A DNA stretch of 64,000 bases, taken from positions 1 to 64,000 of the forward strand of contig DATY01000019.1 of NCBI GenBank assembly GCA_002504905.1. Direction: 5' to 3'. The position numbers and the translations under genes are program-made. The stretch's first letter is position 1. The number at the start of each line of letters is the position of its first letter. The notes beneath the pieces are model-generated. The model ran no database searches, was not told the origin of the DNA, and saw only the letters and a list, made by a program, of their open reading frames with translations. The DNA is from Euryarchaeota archaeon UBA605 (GTDB lineage: Archaea; Thermoplasmatota; Poseidoniia; Poseidoniales; Thalassarchaeaceae). Positions 11,001 through 19,151 of the stretch are shown here, one piece after another.

Positions 11001-11521
11001 AGATAAGGATTTGAAACTGTAATTTCAGAATCACTCCAAAGATTCACTCTGTCTGAGCAATCTCCCCAAAGAATCGTAAGATTTCCAGGTCTGACGAAAG
11101 ATTCGCCTACAAATCTAATATTCTGCTGATAATATACAAGATCATTTACTCCATCACCATCAATATCTGCGATTTCAACGCGGGTTCCGTCTGCTGTATC
11201 AACGAAACCTGCACGGCGTGATTCATTATTGGAAATGAATACATCCTGCCTATCTGCAAAACCACCTGAACCATCATTGTATAGTACCGTAATAAATAGA
11301 CCCATAGTGCTGGCCGAAGCGATATCATTGTGCCCATCACAATCAAGATCTCCTATCGAAATATATGAGGGGTCACGTTGCACCGCATACTGAGTAATAT
11401 GAGATGCAGAAACCGCTGGAATCAGCGATAAAAACAAGGAACTAAGGAATAAAGTCACGAGTAGGACGGCTTTCCTACTCTTCGCGGCTTGATTATTGGC
11501 ATTCTTCAGACTATACAGCAT
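5090..11521 (-). CDS. Giant secreted FG-GAP/VCBS surface protein with C-terminal anchor
   Basis: 2143 residues. A signal peptide (about 14-40, ending AVSAS) is followed by at least five FG-GAP/VCBS-type calcium motifs (DIDGDGVNDLV, DIDGDGNADIV, DTDGNGEIDLI, DVNQDGEYDFF) at about 55-390, probably a beta-propeller. Two MAM/jelly-roll-like domains end in GFAFDNI (about 810) and GFAIDNI (about 1165). A Rossmann/GATase-like region (VDVAILSNPTDQNRLQQ to SYHLTPYPL, about 1385-1640) and Ig/PKD-like domains come next. One membrane helix (about 2060-2084) leads to a 59-residue cytoplasmic tail ending in an Ala/Tyr/Gln-rich helix. It is likely a cell-surface adhesin or polymer-binding protein. Enzymatic activity cannot be claimed, and the GATase-like assignment is the weakest part. 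Confidence 0.85.
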   Translation of the reverse strand: MLYSLKNANNQAAKSRKAVLLVTLFLSSLFLSLIPAVSASHITQYAVQRDPSYISIGDLDCDGHNDIASASTMGLFITVLYNDGSGGFADRQDVFISNNESRRAGFVDTADGTRVEIADIDGDGVNDLVYYQQNIRFVGESFVRPGNLTILWGDCSDRVNLWSDSEITVSNPYLADMDVADIDGDGNADIVMVVRDATATNQYIQVYKGPDPTLLTSQQTLAVPLTTGLYTNMILGHFGETVTGGGFPGGGGIGDCEDLDIWLLRTPPFNTGVGVSVGHYDNVTVLEYDCLQGTFPNPLTPGAQGVHEFKLDAEHNEPLYGFDIKDTDGNGEIDLIAAVDGLTGNISYAFGSGTSWTTQNYAYLGDFKGASITIEDVNQDGEYDFFVPTELTLTRIQDSTSQNQTFLLLDNLREINSVEIILANPNGPGYLPALSFDVGRRPTMAQPGQLQGGDDSAFEIVIGQRDYAYRFANNAMWLDTQGWPGAGDFLSVLSLDNEDVGITEVTVAPVSYNPATGDAQLGEGNRFVNVTIKNTGLNPISGSVDVNLEVKEVLGGTDTIVYSNDFDGNEDKSGCNSCAWEKFSYTGEYDEGDSSWHVETGSTAGQNASWYEADSNPTNYYWAGLDYQGGQNETDSGYYNHQDEAVILQNVDLTGADAAYLDMWAMCSASFFQLYLAEQFDVVERWLYEDSCSIEVWSDGSGWEQVFFAGGWDNDRYFRLLYQGVDPEYNTYNGDISSETVTGWLNFTEDGSDSPDEEKINSIDLTPYAGEIIDIRFRFRSGLEGSVGPTGASKDNGLDGFAFDNISIRKRDVNFGTEALVSQELSFTNLGAGAIREVSLTSNFIDNKTYYISTSLEDPTGFDNADATNDEVKFQLTVDNLYDPGVAEEAWVDLENGVRYASGPRDINVKVQNYGNTVTDFQVEAKVRNALPDLVAIEDFSFGNPADQIWEDDGNDNGSRIDDSSGSNGMLPQNQGVFNNHAYWLGHPDTGYGDNWNETLTIPNIPVGAEGADFTYLTFDYFAEGDYLKDSNGNILAIRDAAQLEVSWTKNGENFNGIIFGSWTDLNENGPRPFDSCEDFDGNGYDEVEYFGDFSDRYNSVVWFDSEQIVKSVTVDMSNIFLQNQSSENTFEWADECTSLSGSEVTLTWRFLSNDDGVNGNAGSAGFAIDNIRIEEFTFEDDGTYTIDVNGMDASEKQVVTIANHDFQSGIYRIDVKTLFDNTDPLQKWYNESEVNLANNYTTIMFSIASADITLMQPDILDCTTDITYACVYTTNKDEFGAYGSSSHDFVLPLLNGVIEAEYQLTMKIVDEDTGQTVYEENSDNGPFDLVPHERSWANWTAPYSSWYDGHTYNISFFANFTEDGNSSGNERFFVIQFYDQVDVAILSNPTDQNRLQQVKNDLDAMNMTYTQLRVSDWDTYATPDWIEHYNKVLLPWQTDYNVVYGDYYEIMDTTRESDGLSVVDVLENFMVDGGTVQMHLGPYQNEYDPGRLIFDMAIKDRNQYNFTTDNRINYDDLSIDDPYHPILKGIDKVTFSVIHAGDYVALSGIDVASQVQQNQIPATCGGRISVTGGTFHTLMRDTVQGHSLMSVCNKGAGGLIVTTVDVENPSVSESYGGENIPLLSNMLSYHLTPYPLDFGIAGTDFDLIINGESVDINPTTGAYRDKYIKSNADLEFTYTSEVEGLIADWDLESGNNDSVTGWDGAVLDAGLVSHTNQLNPSIPTMGSFCAVGEDDEPCRIGAEWLLTLYLHDDAGHTRITYIRLITNDTLADDFYPISAATIVHDDDTSEFITRDGTKPIAGVDWPVYRVRLSDTGETTVKFTGENSSDPDAPEGETGIALYEWRVINDMPVGEFSDEQHVWQNPAAVTDEWSYTFRNITASPTIEKDVRVELIVYDKAGKQTQNKYRMYFIVVGENDGDEEPVWVFSSPRPSDSQSGDDVTIVGSILGGAENSDVKIEVSLNPLILDYTPTQKITQKTIGKYNVSEGLGDGSGFSMTLDISDLYSISGQQATLYFRITEGDGTRYTLSEEMVINLLPKDICEIDPSDSSCSSSESGGISPVLLGVGGLIAVLAIVGVTLLLKRGGNDSDDDVVEQFGGVEQMDPVEAYVQQMVASGYDEQTARQYAEQYYASYYAQQNGKN

Positions 11522-11591
11522 ACTACTTCCGAGTTAAACTCCATTCTTAGCACTTATTACCTATTGATTCCCCTCACCTACGGTGAATATC

Positions 11592-11602
11592 TGTATATAA
11601 AA
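11592..11602 (-). promoter_or_regulatory. TATA-like element upstream of the giant surface gene
   Basis: On the minus strand the stretch reads TTTATATACAG, a good archaeal TATA box about 70 bases before the ATG at 11521. A 5-bp hairpin (TCACC / GGTGA, 11574-11586) lies between the box and the gene. The position implies a 5' leader of roughly 45 bases, or a hairpin that also ends the upstream transcript. No experimental support. Confidence 0.4.
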
Positions 11603-11631
11603 CAGAAATAGGAAATAATTTACAGATTAAA

Positions 11632-12291
11632 TTATTGAGAAACTAACCAACTTGGATTTGGAGCATAATGTATTTCTGCACCGCCATAAATTAGTTCCAA
11701 ACGCCCCATAATCCAAAGCCGATTGAGAAAGATTTCTAGGTCAATACCTTCTCTATTGATCCTCTCTCCAATTAAGTCTTCAATAGCACTGATTGAGAGA
11801 GAAGTTTGCCCATGTTCACGCACTACTAGAGTTAACAAAATCTGTAACCAAGCTTCGGCCATTGGATCCCCGGATAAATTATTTGACAAAGGTTCAGGTT
11901 CATCAATTGATTCTAGGAACTCTCTAATATATTCGATTTGAGGGGCAGTTCTAGAGGGCCCATCTAACTCCGATATCTTGGATTTAATATCTAAATCCCC
12001 TATTCTTCTGACTACAGCAGGGATACTACTTGGATCAGGAGGAGGTCCAGGTAATTTTTCATTTTCATCATGAGCCTCATCTAAATTATGTTCTCCGCCC
12101 ATAGCAGGTTGAGACTCGGGCTCATTACCATCATCTAATCGGGCAGAGAGAGGTTGAATGAAACCGACTCTTCCTTGCAAGCCCAACTCCTGACGTATTG
12201 ATTCAACTACACTTGATTCGCCTTCGATAATAATATCGATATCATTTTCTGGTGAGCGGAATCTAAATCTCACAGTCCCCCTCATCTGCAT
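11632..12291 (-). CDS. Uncharacterised protein, possible winged-helix C-terminus
   Basis: 219 residues. The N-terminal 50 residues look like a small beta-rich module (GTVRFRFRSPENDIDIIIEGES). A disordered acidic Pro/Glu/Asp linker (about 50-95) comes next. The C-terminal 100 residues are helical and end in a pattern reminiscent of a winged helix (ISAIEDLIGERINREGIDLEIFLNRLWIMGRLEL). No signal peptide or membrane segment is visible, so it is probably cytoplasmic. It sits between aconitase and the giant surface gene on the same strand, with 45 bases to aconitase, so co-transcription is possible. I do not recognise the family; the domain guess is inference. Confidence 0.65.
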   Translation of the reverse strand: MQMRGTVRFRFRSPENDIDIIIEGESSVVESIRQELGLQGRVGFIQPLSARLDDGNEPESQPAMGGEHNLDEAHDENEKLPGPPPDPSSIPAVVRRIGDLDIKSKISELDGPSRTAPQIEYIREFLESIDEPEPLSNNLSGDPMAEAWLQILLTLVVREHGQTSLSISAIEDLIGERINREGIDLEIFLNRLWIMGRLELIYGGAEIHYAPNPSWLVSQ

Positions 12292-12336
12292 ACTACCACT
12301 CCTAACATTACTTGCAGATAAGACATACGTTTCAAT

Positions 12337-15039
12337 TCATTCTTTGGCAAGATTACGTAAAACTGTTTGTAAAATACCACCGTTCTTGTAGTAATCAACC
12401 TCTACTGGAGTATCTAAACGAATTACTGCTTCAAAATTTATCGATTCGCCATTAGTCTTGACAGCTTGAATATCAATTCTAGACAAAGGCACTAATTCTA
12501 AATCGGCAGGAATATTGAACCTCTCGGTTCCATCAAGCCCTAAAGAATCGGCATCATCTCCATCAATAAATGTCAAAGGAAGAACCCCCATACCAACAAG
12601 GTTTGAACGATGAATTCTTTCGAAAGAAGTAGCGATAACAGCCCTAACTCCGAGTAATAATGTTCCTTTGGCAGCCCAGTCTCTGCTACTTCCTGTTCCA
12701 TATTGAGAACCTGCTAAGACCACTAAATCAGTTCCGTCAGATTGATATCTTTGACTTGCTTCAAACACAGAAATAACATCACCACTTGGGAAATGAGTTG
12801 TCCAACCACCTTCAGTTCCATTTGCAACTTGATTCTTAATACGAATATTAGCAAATGTACCTCTCATCATTACCTCATGATTTCCCCTTCGGCTACCAAA
12901 AGAGTTGAAGTCTTTCAATTCAACCCCGTTTTCAATAAGATATTTTCCTGCGGGACCATGATGAGGGAATGCTCCAGCAGGTGAGATATGGTCAGTAGTA
13001 ACAGAATCACCAAGCTTCAATAAAACTCTGGCATTCTTAATTGGCTTAATTGGGTCTGGTTCGGCTTTTATTCCTTCAAAAAATGAAGGTAATCGTATGT
13101 AAGTTGATTTATCTTCCCAAGGATATAATGCCGATTCATCGGAAGGAATTGAATCCCACCTTGGTTCTTCTAAGATATCTGAATATCTATCTCTAAACAT
13201 TTCGGGACTCAAAGAATTACGCAAGGTCTCACTAATTTCTTCATCAGAGGGCCATATATCGGAAAGCATTACTGGATCATCATCCGAGGTATATCCAATA
13301 GGATCATTGAACAGATCAATATCTAAAGTACCTGCTAAAGCATAAGCTACTACTAGTGGAGGACTTGCAAGATAATTTGCCTTAACCTTCTGATGAATAC
13401 GCCCCTCAAAATTTCGATTACCTGAAAGTACACTTCCAACAATTAGATTTGCATCATCGATTGCTTTCTCAATATCTTCATCTAATGGTCCTGAATTACC
13501 AATACAAGTAGTGCATCCATAACCTACCACATTAAACCCTAAAGCTGCCAAATCCTCTGTCAATCCTGCGGCATCAAAATATTCAGTAACTACCCTACTT
13601 CCAGGGGCTAAACTAGGTCGAACCCAGGGTTTAATCTCCAATCCTTTCGATATCGCATTTCTAGCTAATAATCCTGCAGCCAACATTACACTAGGATTAC
13701 TGGTGTTAGTACAACTAGTAATTGCGGCAATCACTACATCTCCGTGTTGAAGATTAACATTTCTACTAACAATGTGAGATGAATCGAGATTATTTTCAGA
13801 ATCGATCCCATGTCCTTGGTGTCCTGAAGGAGAATTTAAACTTTCCAACCAATGTTCTTTCATTTCAGAAAGATTGACTCTATCTTGTGGCCTCTTCGGA
13901 CCTGCCAAAGCGGGTTCAACCGTGCTTAAATCTAACTTGATTGATGAAGTAAATTTGGGAACAGGAGTTTTACTTGTATGAAATAAACCTTGAGCGGTCA
14001 AATATTTCTTGACATTTTCAATATGTGAAGGTTCTCTACCTGACAAATGCATGTAATCTAAAGTTGTTTGATCTACTGGAAAAAAACCACAAGTAGCACC
14101 ATATTCTGGAGCCATATTGGCAATTGTTGCTCTATCAGGAAGACTCAAATTAGCCATTCCAGGTCCATAAAACTCTACAAATTTTGAAACCACTCCATGT
14201 TCTCTCAATAATTCTACAATTCTTAGAGTCATATCTGTTGCTGTCACTCCTGCACGTAGATTTCCGGTCAACTCAAATCCTACAACTTCCGGCAATAACA
14301 TGTAAATTGGTTGGCCTAACATAACTGCTTCTGCTTCAATTCCACCAACACCCCATCCAAGAACGCCAAGGCCATTTATCATAGTAGTGTGAGAATCCGT
14401 TCCAACAAGAGAATCTGGTATCCATAAATTATTTTCTAAACGTGCAACACTAGCAATCCATTCAAGATTTACTTGGTGAACGATTCCTCTCCCTGGAGGG
14501 ACTGCTCTGAAATTATCTAAATTCATTTGACCCCATTTTAAGAATTTATATCTCTCCATGTTTCGGTGGTATTCAATTTCTAAATTTTGTTCCCTCGCAT
14601 TAGGGAATAATCCAGAAATATCAACCTGAACAGAATGGTCAATAACTAAATCAACTGGTACTTGAGGATTTACTTTCTCTGGATCCCCATTTAGATTCAC
14701 CATTGCATCCCTTAATGCCGCGATGTCTACTACAGCAGGAACACCTGTAAAATCCTGTAATATAACCCTACTCGGGCTGAAAGGGATTTCCTCAGGCACC
14801 ATTGTTGGAGTCCAAGAAGCAATGCGAATAACGTCCTCTTTAGTTACCAAGAAACCATCACATTTCCTGAGTGCTGATTCAAGTAGGATTCTGATTGAAA
14901 ATGGCAGTTCATCTAATTTACATATGCCCTGTTCTTCGAGTGCCTTCAAAGACATAAAGAAGCCTGTATCTCCAGAATATGTGGTGAATCCAGACTTCGC
15001 AGAGAACAAATCATCAGCAACCATGTTCATACCGGCCAT
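12337..15039 (-). CDS. acnA: Aconitate hydratase (AcnA/IRP1 type)
   Basis: Isomerises citrate to isocitrate in the TCA cycle using a [4Fe-4S] cluster. The cluster ligands are in ITSCTNTSNPSVM and GYGCTTCIGNSGPL. Other signatures are DSHTTMINGLGVLGWGVGG, KLGDSVTTDHISPAG in the swivel region and GSSRDWAAKGTLLLG near the C-terminus. At about 900 residues it has the full length of the AcnA/IRP1 subfamily. The frame opens at 15066 with a hydrophobic stretch that does not fit the family; ATG 15039 (MAGMNMVADDLF) is more plausible, and ATG at 15033 or 15027 would also fit. Together with the 2-oxoacid:ferredoxin oxidoreductase nearby it indicates a working oxidative TCA branch. Confidence 0.96.
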   Translation of the reverse strand: MAGMNMVADDLFSAKSGFTTYSGDTGFFMSLKALEEQGICKLDELPFSIRILLESALRKCDGFLVTKEDVIRIASWTPTMVPEEIPFSPSRVILQDFTGVPAVVDIAALRDAMVNLNGDPEKVNPQVPVDLVIDHSVQVDISGLFPNAREQNLEIEYHRNMERYKFLKWGQMNLDNFRAVPPGRGIVHQVNLEWIASVARLENNLWIPDSLVGTDSHTTMINGLGVLGWGVGGIEAEAVMLGQPIYMLLPEVVGFELTGNLRAGVTATDMTLRIVELLREHGVVSKFVEFYGPGMANLSLPDRATIANMAPEYGATCGFFPVDQTTLDYMHLSGREPSHIENVKKYLTAQGLFHTSKTPVPKFTSSIKLDLSTVEPALAGPKRPQDRVNLSEMKEHWLESLNSPSGHQGHGIDSENNLDSSHIVSRNVNLQHGDVVIAAITSCTNTSNPSVMLAAGLLARNAISKGLEIKPWVRPSLAPGSRVVTEYFDAAGLTEDLAALGFNVVGYGCTTCIGNSGPLDEDIEKAIDDANLIVGSVLSGNRNFEGRIHQKVKANYLASPPLVVAYALAGTLDIDLFNDPIGYTSDDDPVMLSDIWPSDEEISETLRNSLSPEMFRDRYSDILEEPRWDSIPSDESALYPWEDKSTYIRLPSFFEGIKAEPDPIKPIKNARVLLKLGDSVTTDHISPAGAFPHHGPAGKYLIENGVELKDFNSFGSRRGNHEVMMRGTFANIRIKNQVANGTEGGWTTHFPSGDVISVFEASQRYQSDGTDLVVLAGSQYGTGSSRDWAAKGTLLLGVRAVIATSFERIHRSNLVGMGVLPLTFIDGDDADSLGLDGTERFNIPADLELVPLSRIDIQAVKTNGESINFEAVIRLDTPVEVDYYKNGGILQTVLRNLAKE

Positions 15040-15089
15040 GATTAAGCACAAGAATATGCCTAACAATTAACTTCGTATTTACAGTTAAA

Positions 15090-16121
15090 TCAAGATATAT
15101 CTACAGAAAGTAGACGAACTTCATAGATTGGTCTGTCATTGTCGCCAGTTTCAACATCGCTAATCGCGGTTACTGAACTTAAACCACTTGAAACTTTACC
15201 GAAAACAGTATGCTGACCGTCTAGATGGGAGGGGGTACTGTCTTCAGGAACAATAAAGAATTGACTCCCTCCAGTATTTGGACTACTGGTTTTTGCCATT
15301 GAAATAACGCCTGGCTCATGAACCAGGCCATTATTTGCTTCGTCACCAACTGTCCAAGAGGTTCTATCACAATCACTAGAACTCGATTGAGCATTTCCAT
15401 TACAATAACCATACCAATTGTAAGCATATCCTCCACTTCCTGTTCCAGTCTCAAAATCTCCACCTTGAATCATAAAACCATCTATAATTCTGTGGAAAAT
15501 AGTTGATTTGTAATTATCATTTACAGAATGATCAATAAAATTCTCTACATGATCAGGAGCTTGTGCAGCGTACAAATCAATTACAATAGTTGCCGTAGTT
15601 CTACTTGATTCATCCATCCCATCAGGTACATACGATATCTGCATAGTTGCTTGTGAACCAGAAGTTACCTCCTCATCATTTAGAAAGTCTGCTAATACTT
15701 TGACAGAAGATAAAAGAAGAAGACAAACAACTAACATTACTACTAACCCCATAGGAGTTGGGCTGCCGTTATCCAATACTTGGAATGTAGAACCTGTAGA
15801 TATTCCTTCTTGGTCCATAATTGAAATTAGCTTGCCCCTTTCTCGAAGAGTTTCTTTTGACTTAGGGTCAAGTTTTAGTGCATTGGAATAATTCTTGTAT
15901 GCTTGTTTCAAATTTGTTCTTCTAGAAGATGGATCGGCATTGGCTTTTATGATGTAAAGATCTGCTGCAAATGAAAGAGTTTTGGCTCTCTGTACATCGT
16001 TCTCACAATTTTCCCAGGCAGCGGAACGTAGTACGCCTAGAGCTTTGTCTGGAGAGTCTTGACTTGCTATCGAATTCTTTGCTTCATCCCAAGCTCTTTG
16101 CAATTTTTCGGATACAGGCAT
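15090..16121 (-). CDS. Membrane-anchored cyclophilin-type peptidyl-prolyl isomerase with TPR-like N-terminus
   Basis: 343 residues. Residues 1-105 are soluble and helical with a TPR-like unit (AYKNYSNALKLDPKSKETLRER). A single membrane helix follows (about 124-146, MGLVVMLVVCLLLLSSVKVL). Residues 160-343 are a cyclophilin domain: FHRIIDGFMIQGGDFETGTG, GVISMAKTSSPNTGGSQFFI and HLDGQHTVFGKV, including the conserved Arg of FHR and the Gln of GSQFF. The topology places the isomerase domain probably outside the membrane, where it could fold the secreted proteins encoded around it. The gene faces away from the korAB operon. The family call is firm; orientation and role are inference. Confidence 0.9.
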   Translation of the reverse strand: MPVSEKLQRAWDEAKNSIASQDSPDKALGVLRSAAWENCENDVQRAKTLSFAADLYIIKANADPSSRRTNLKQAYKNYSNALKLDPKSKETLRERGKLISIMDQEGISTGSTFQVLDNGSPTPMGLVVMLVVCLLLLSSVKVLADFLNDEEVTSGSQATMQISYVPDGMDESSRTTATIVIDLYAAQAPDHVENFIDHSVNDNYKSTIFHRIIDGFMIQGGDFETGTGSGGYAYNWYGYCNGNAQSSSSDCDRTSWTVGDEANNGLVHEPGVISMAKTSSPNTGGSQFFIVPEDSTPSHLDGQHTVFGKVSSGLSSVTAISDVETGDNDRPIYEVRLLSVDIS

Positions 16122-16276
16122 GTGCCTCGGAAGACCACCTAATAAAAAACTACAACGGAACTAGTTTTGGTAAAAATTTCGGATTGGTGAACGGCAATAC
16201 ATAATACTAGTTCTCTACGGCAGTTGACTCACGCAAGCACCTCACGGGCTACGATACGAACGGAGAATGTTGAATA
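16122..16276. promoter_or_regulatory. Divergent promoter region between the cyclophilin gene and korAB
   Basis: A 155-base intergenic stretch between two divergent starts. It holds an inverted repeat with arms GAACTAGT (16158-16165) and ACTAGTTC (16206-16213) about 40 bases apart, each adjoining AT-rich sequence. It may be a shared operator, but the repeat is short and could be chance. Confidence 0.35.
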
Positions 16277-18064
16277 ATGAGCCCGCGAATTAATGACTTC
16301 ACAATAAACATAGCAACAGCAAATGGAACTGGTTCTCAATCAGCAAATCTGGTGATACTACACTCAATGTATGAAATGGGAGTTCCAGTAAGTGGAAAGA
16401 ATTTATTTCCAAGTAACATCTCGGGTCTTCCAACTTGGTTTATAATCAGGGCTAGTGATGCAGGATATCAAGCACCTGGAGATTTTACTCACATACAAGT
16501 GATGATGAACAAAGATACATGGCAGAAAGACTTAGACAAACTCGACCCTGGCACAGTTATTATCTATAATCAAGATGCTAAATTACCTGTTGAAAGAGAC
16601 GATTGTATTGTTCTTGGAATGCCCATGACGAAGATGGCAAGATCTATCAGTCCGAAAATGGCTAAACTAATGGCCAATATGTACTATGTAGGGGCACTGG
16701 CCCATATTCTAAATATTGAACATGAGGCAATTGAAAAGGCCATCTCTCAACAATTTGGAGGTAAAGAAAAGGCCATTGAATGGAATATGCAGGCCATTTC
16801 AGAAGGTAGAGAATATGCTAAGGAAAATTGGGATTATGAAACTGAATACTTAGTTGAAAAGAGAGAAAAAGATCCAAATACATTCCTTATTGAAGGTAAT
16901 GAAGCAACTGCACTTGGGGCGATTTATGGTGGAATAAATATGCTTTCTTGGTATCCAATAACTCCATCTTCTTCTGTTGCAGAATCAATAATTGCATGGA
17001 TTCCAAAACTCAGAGAAGGTGATGACGGAGGTACGACTTGTGCGGTAGTGCAAGCAGAAGACGAATTAGCAGCAGCTGGAATGGTTTTAGGAGCAGGATG
17101 GGCAGGAGGACGAGGTATGACTTGTACCAGTGGCCCAGGAATATCATTAATGTCTGAATTCATTGGTTTATTTTACTTCGCTGAAGTTCCTGGAGTCATC
17201 TGGGACGTAAATAGAGTAGGCCCTTCCACTGGACTACCAACAAGAACTCAACAAGGTGATTTATCGATGCTTTACGAGGCAAGTCATGGGGACACTCAAC
17301 ATATTGTTCTCATTCCCGGCACAGTAAACGAATGTTTTGAGTTTGGATGGAGAGCATTTGATTATGCAGACAGATTCCAAACTATGGTTTTTGGATTTGG
17401 AGATTTAGATTTAGGTATGAATAGGTGGAGCACTGAAGGTTTTGAGTATCCTGACAAACCAATGGATAGAGGGAAAGTAATCAGAAGTAAAGAGCAAATG
17501 GATGCAATTTCAAATTATGGCCGTTATAGAGATGTGGACGGCGACGGTATTGCATACCGAACATTGCCTGGAAGTGGGTTAGATCCGATATTATATCGAG
17601 GGACAGGGCATGATGAAGATGGAATATACTCTGAAGATCCTAAGGTATATCATGCAACTATGGAAAGATTGAGGAGGAAAATTGATGGAGCAAGAGATAT
17701 TTTACCTGCACCTATAATTAGAGAGGAGAAAGAAAAGAGTATAGGAATTATCTTCTATGGATCTATGGAAAATACAATCGTAGAAATTGATGACATGCTA
17801 GAAGAAAACGGTTTATCCATTAGTACTTGTCGTGTTCGTGCATTACCCTATCATTCAGAAGTTCAATCATTCATAGAAAGACATGAAAAAATTATTGTTC
17901 TTGAAATTAATAGAGATGGCCAACTTTTCGGTATCCTGAGGAAAGAATTACCAGTGCATTTACTAAGTAAAATTCATAGTGTTGCATATAGCGATGGTCT
18001 ACCTCCAAGAGCGAAGGTATATTCTGATATGATTATTGATACTTTAGATGAGGTGGAATTATGA
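16277..18064 (+). CDS. korA: 2-oxoacid:ferredoxin oxidoreductase, fused gamma-alpha subunit
   Basis: Oxidatively decarboxylates a 2-oxoacid (2-oxoglutarate most likely, pyruvate possible) to the acyl-CoA, reducing ferredoxin. Residues 1-190 are the gamma domain (NIATANGTGSQSANLVILHS). The alpha (TPP-pyrimidine) domain starts near 205 with GNEATALGAIYGGINMLSWYPITPSSS; YPITPSS at 226-232 is the family signature. TSGPGISLMSEFIGLFYFAE follows. The length of 595 residues fits KorA of aerobic archaea and Actinobacteria. The gene overlaps korB by 4 bases (ATGA at 18061), so the subunits are made together. Substrate choice cannot be decided from sequence alone. Confidence 0.93.
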   Translation: MSPRINDFTINIATANGTGSQSANLVILHSMYEMGVPVSGKNLFPSNISGLPTWFIIRASDAGYQAPGDFTHIQVMMNKDTWQKDLDKLDPGTVIIYNQDAKLPVERDDCIVLGMPMTKMARSISPKMAKLMANMYYVGALAHILNIEHEAIEKAISQQFGGKEKAIEWNMQAISEGREYAKENWDYETEYLVEKREKDPNTFLIEGNEATALGAIYGGINMLSWYPITPSSSVAESIIAWIPKLREGDDGGTTCAVVQAEDELAAAGMVLGAGWAGGRGMTCTSGPGISLMSEFIGLFYFAEVPGVIWDVNRVGPSTGLPTRTQQGDLSMLYEASHGDTQHIVLIPGTVNECFEFGWRAFDYADRFQTMVFGFGDLDLGMNRWSTEGFEYPDKPMDRGKVIRSKEQMDAISNYGRYRDVDGDGIAYRTLPGSGLDPILYRGTGHDEDGIYSEDPKVYHATMERLRRKIDGARDILPAPIIREEKEKSIGIIFYGSMENTIVEIDDMLEENGLSISTCRVRALPYHSEVQSFIERHEKIIVLEINRDGQLFGILRKELPVHLLSKIHSVAYSDGLPPRAKVYSDMIIDTLDEVEL

Positions 18065-19095
18065 GTATTATGAAACTAAATGTAATTGATTTAGAAAAAT
18101 CTGAATATAAAGGTGGGAAGTCATCATTATGTCCCGGTTGTGGACATGATCAAATTTCAAATGTAATTATTCAAGCGGCATGGGAAAATGGGATAAGGCC
18201 CGAAGGGATAGCAAAAATGAGTGGTATAGGTTGTTCCTCTAAAACGCCTGCATATTTCCTAGGAAAGAGTCATGGATTCAATACAGTTCATGGAAGAATG
18301 CCATCAGTTACAACTGGTGCAAATATGGTAAATAAAAATCTTTCATTCCTAGCTGTTTCTGGAGATGGAGATACTGCTAGTATCGGAATTGGACAATTTA
18401 TTCATGCGATAAGAAGGAATCTAGATATGGTATACATCATTGAAAATAATGGAGTATATGGATTAACTAAAGGACAATATAGTGCTACAGTCGAAAAAGG
18501 ATCGAAGAAGAAAAAAGGAGCCATGAATGAACAGGCACCAATTGATTTGTGTGCAATGGCTGTTAATCTAGGATGTAGTTTCGTTGCAAGATCTTTCTCT
18601 GGAAGTAAAAAACAGTTAACTGCGTTGCTAAGAGCAGCAATGAGTCACAAAGGAATGGCAATAATTGATGTTATTTCACCATGTGTAACTTTTGCAAATA
18701 ATGACGAGTCATACAAGTCATACAACTATGTTAAAGAAAATGATGAAATATTACACATAGTAGATTATATTCCTCATTTCTCACCAATTGAAGCGGTCGA
18801 GGTTCCCGCAGGAGAATTCAAAGAGATAAAATTATTTGATGGTTCTACTTTAAGACTAGAAACTGTAGGAAGTGAACATAATCCTAATGACCCAGTCGAA
18901 GCATTACGAGCAATTCATGAGGCAGATAGAGAAGGAAGGCATGTTACAGGCCTACTTTACTATAATCCAGATATGAAAACTGCAACTGAAACACTTGGAT
19001 TAACAGATACTCCATTGATGGCTCTACCCGATTCTCAATTAAGACCTAGTGAAGAAAGTCTAGAACTATTAAATGCCGGTTTCAGAGGAAATTAA
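18061..19095 (+). CDS. korB: 2-oxoacid:ferredoxin oxidoreductase, beta subunit
   Basis: The TPP-binding partner of the preceding gene. Seen are LCPGCGHDQI (C24, C27), GIGCSSKTPAYF, SVTTGANMVNKNLSFLAVSGDGD and the TPP/Mg motif region DMVYIIENNGVYGLTKGQ. The length of 344 residues is normal for a beta subunit with no extra ferredoxin domain, so the [4Fe-4S] cluster would be the one held by its own cysteines. The start ATG overlaps the stop of korA. The pair needs ferredoxin or a similar acceptor that is not encoded in this window. Confidence 0.93.
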   Translation: MSIMKLNVIDLEKSEYKGGKSSLCPGCGHDQISNVIIQAAWENGIRPEGIAKMSGIGCSSKTPAYFLGKSHGFNTVHGRMPSVTTGANMVNKNLSFLAVSGDGDTASIGIGQFIHAIRRNLDMVYIIENNGVYGLTKGQYSATVEKGSKKKKGAMNEQAPIDLCAMAVNLGCSFVARSFSGSKKQLTALLRAAMSHKGMAIIDVISPCVTFANNDESYKSYNYVKENDEILHIVDYIPHFSPIEAVEVPAGEFKEIKLFDGSTLRLETVGSEHNPNDPVEALRAIHEADREGRHVTGLLYYNPDMKTATETLGLTDTPLMALPDSQLRPSEESLELLNAGFRGN

Positions 19096-19122
19096 TTGCG
19101 TTAGTTAACCAAGGTTTTCTTG

Positions 19123-19148
19123 AAATACATAGTACTTGTCCGAGTACT
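19123..19148 (+). promoter_or_regulatory. tRNA-Gln promoter: TATA-like box plus hairpin
   Basis: AAATACAT at 19123-19130 lies about 25 bases before the tRNA, the spacing expected for an archaeal TATA box. Between them is AGTACT (19131-19136), six bases, AGTACT (19143-19148), a perfect 6-bp inverted repeat. Confidence 0.4.
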
Positions 19149-19151
19149 GTT

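Noticed and set aside
14723..15070. Plus-strand frame over the start of aconitase
   Set aside because: Fully antisense to conserved aconitase sequence, no family match.
16924..17163. Minus-strand Pro/Ser-rich frame inside korA
   Set aside because: Lies opposite the conserved YPITPSS region; shadow.
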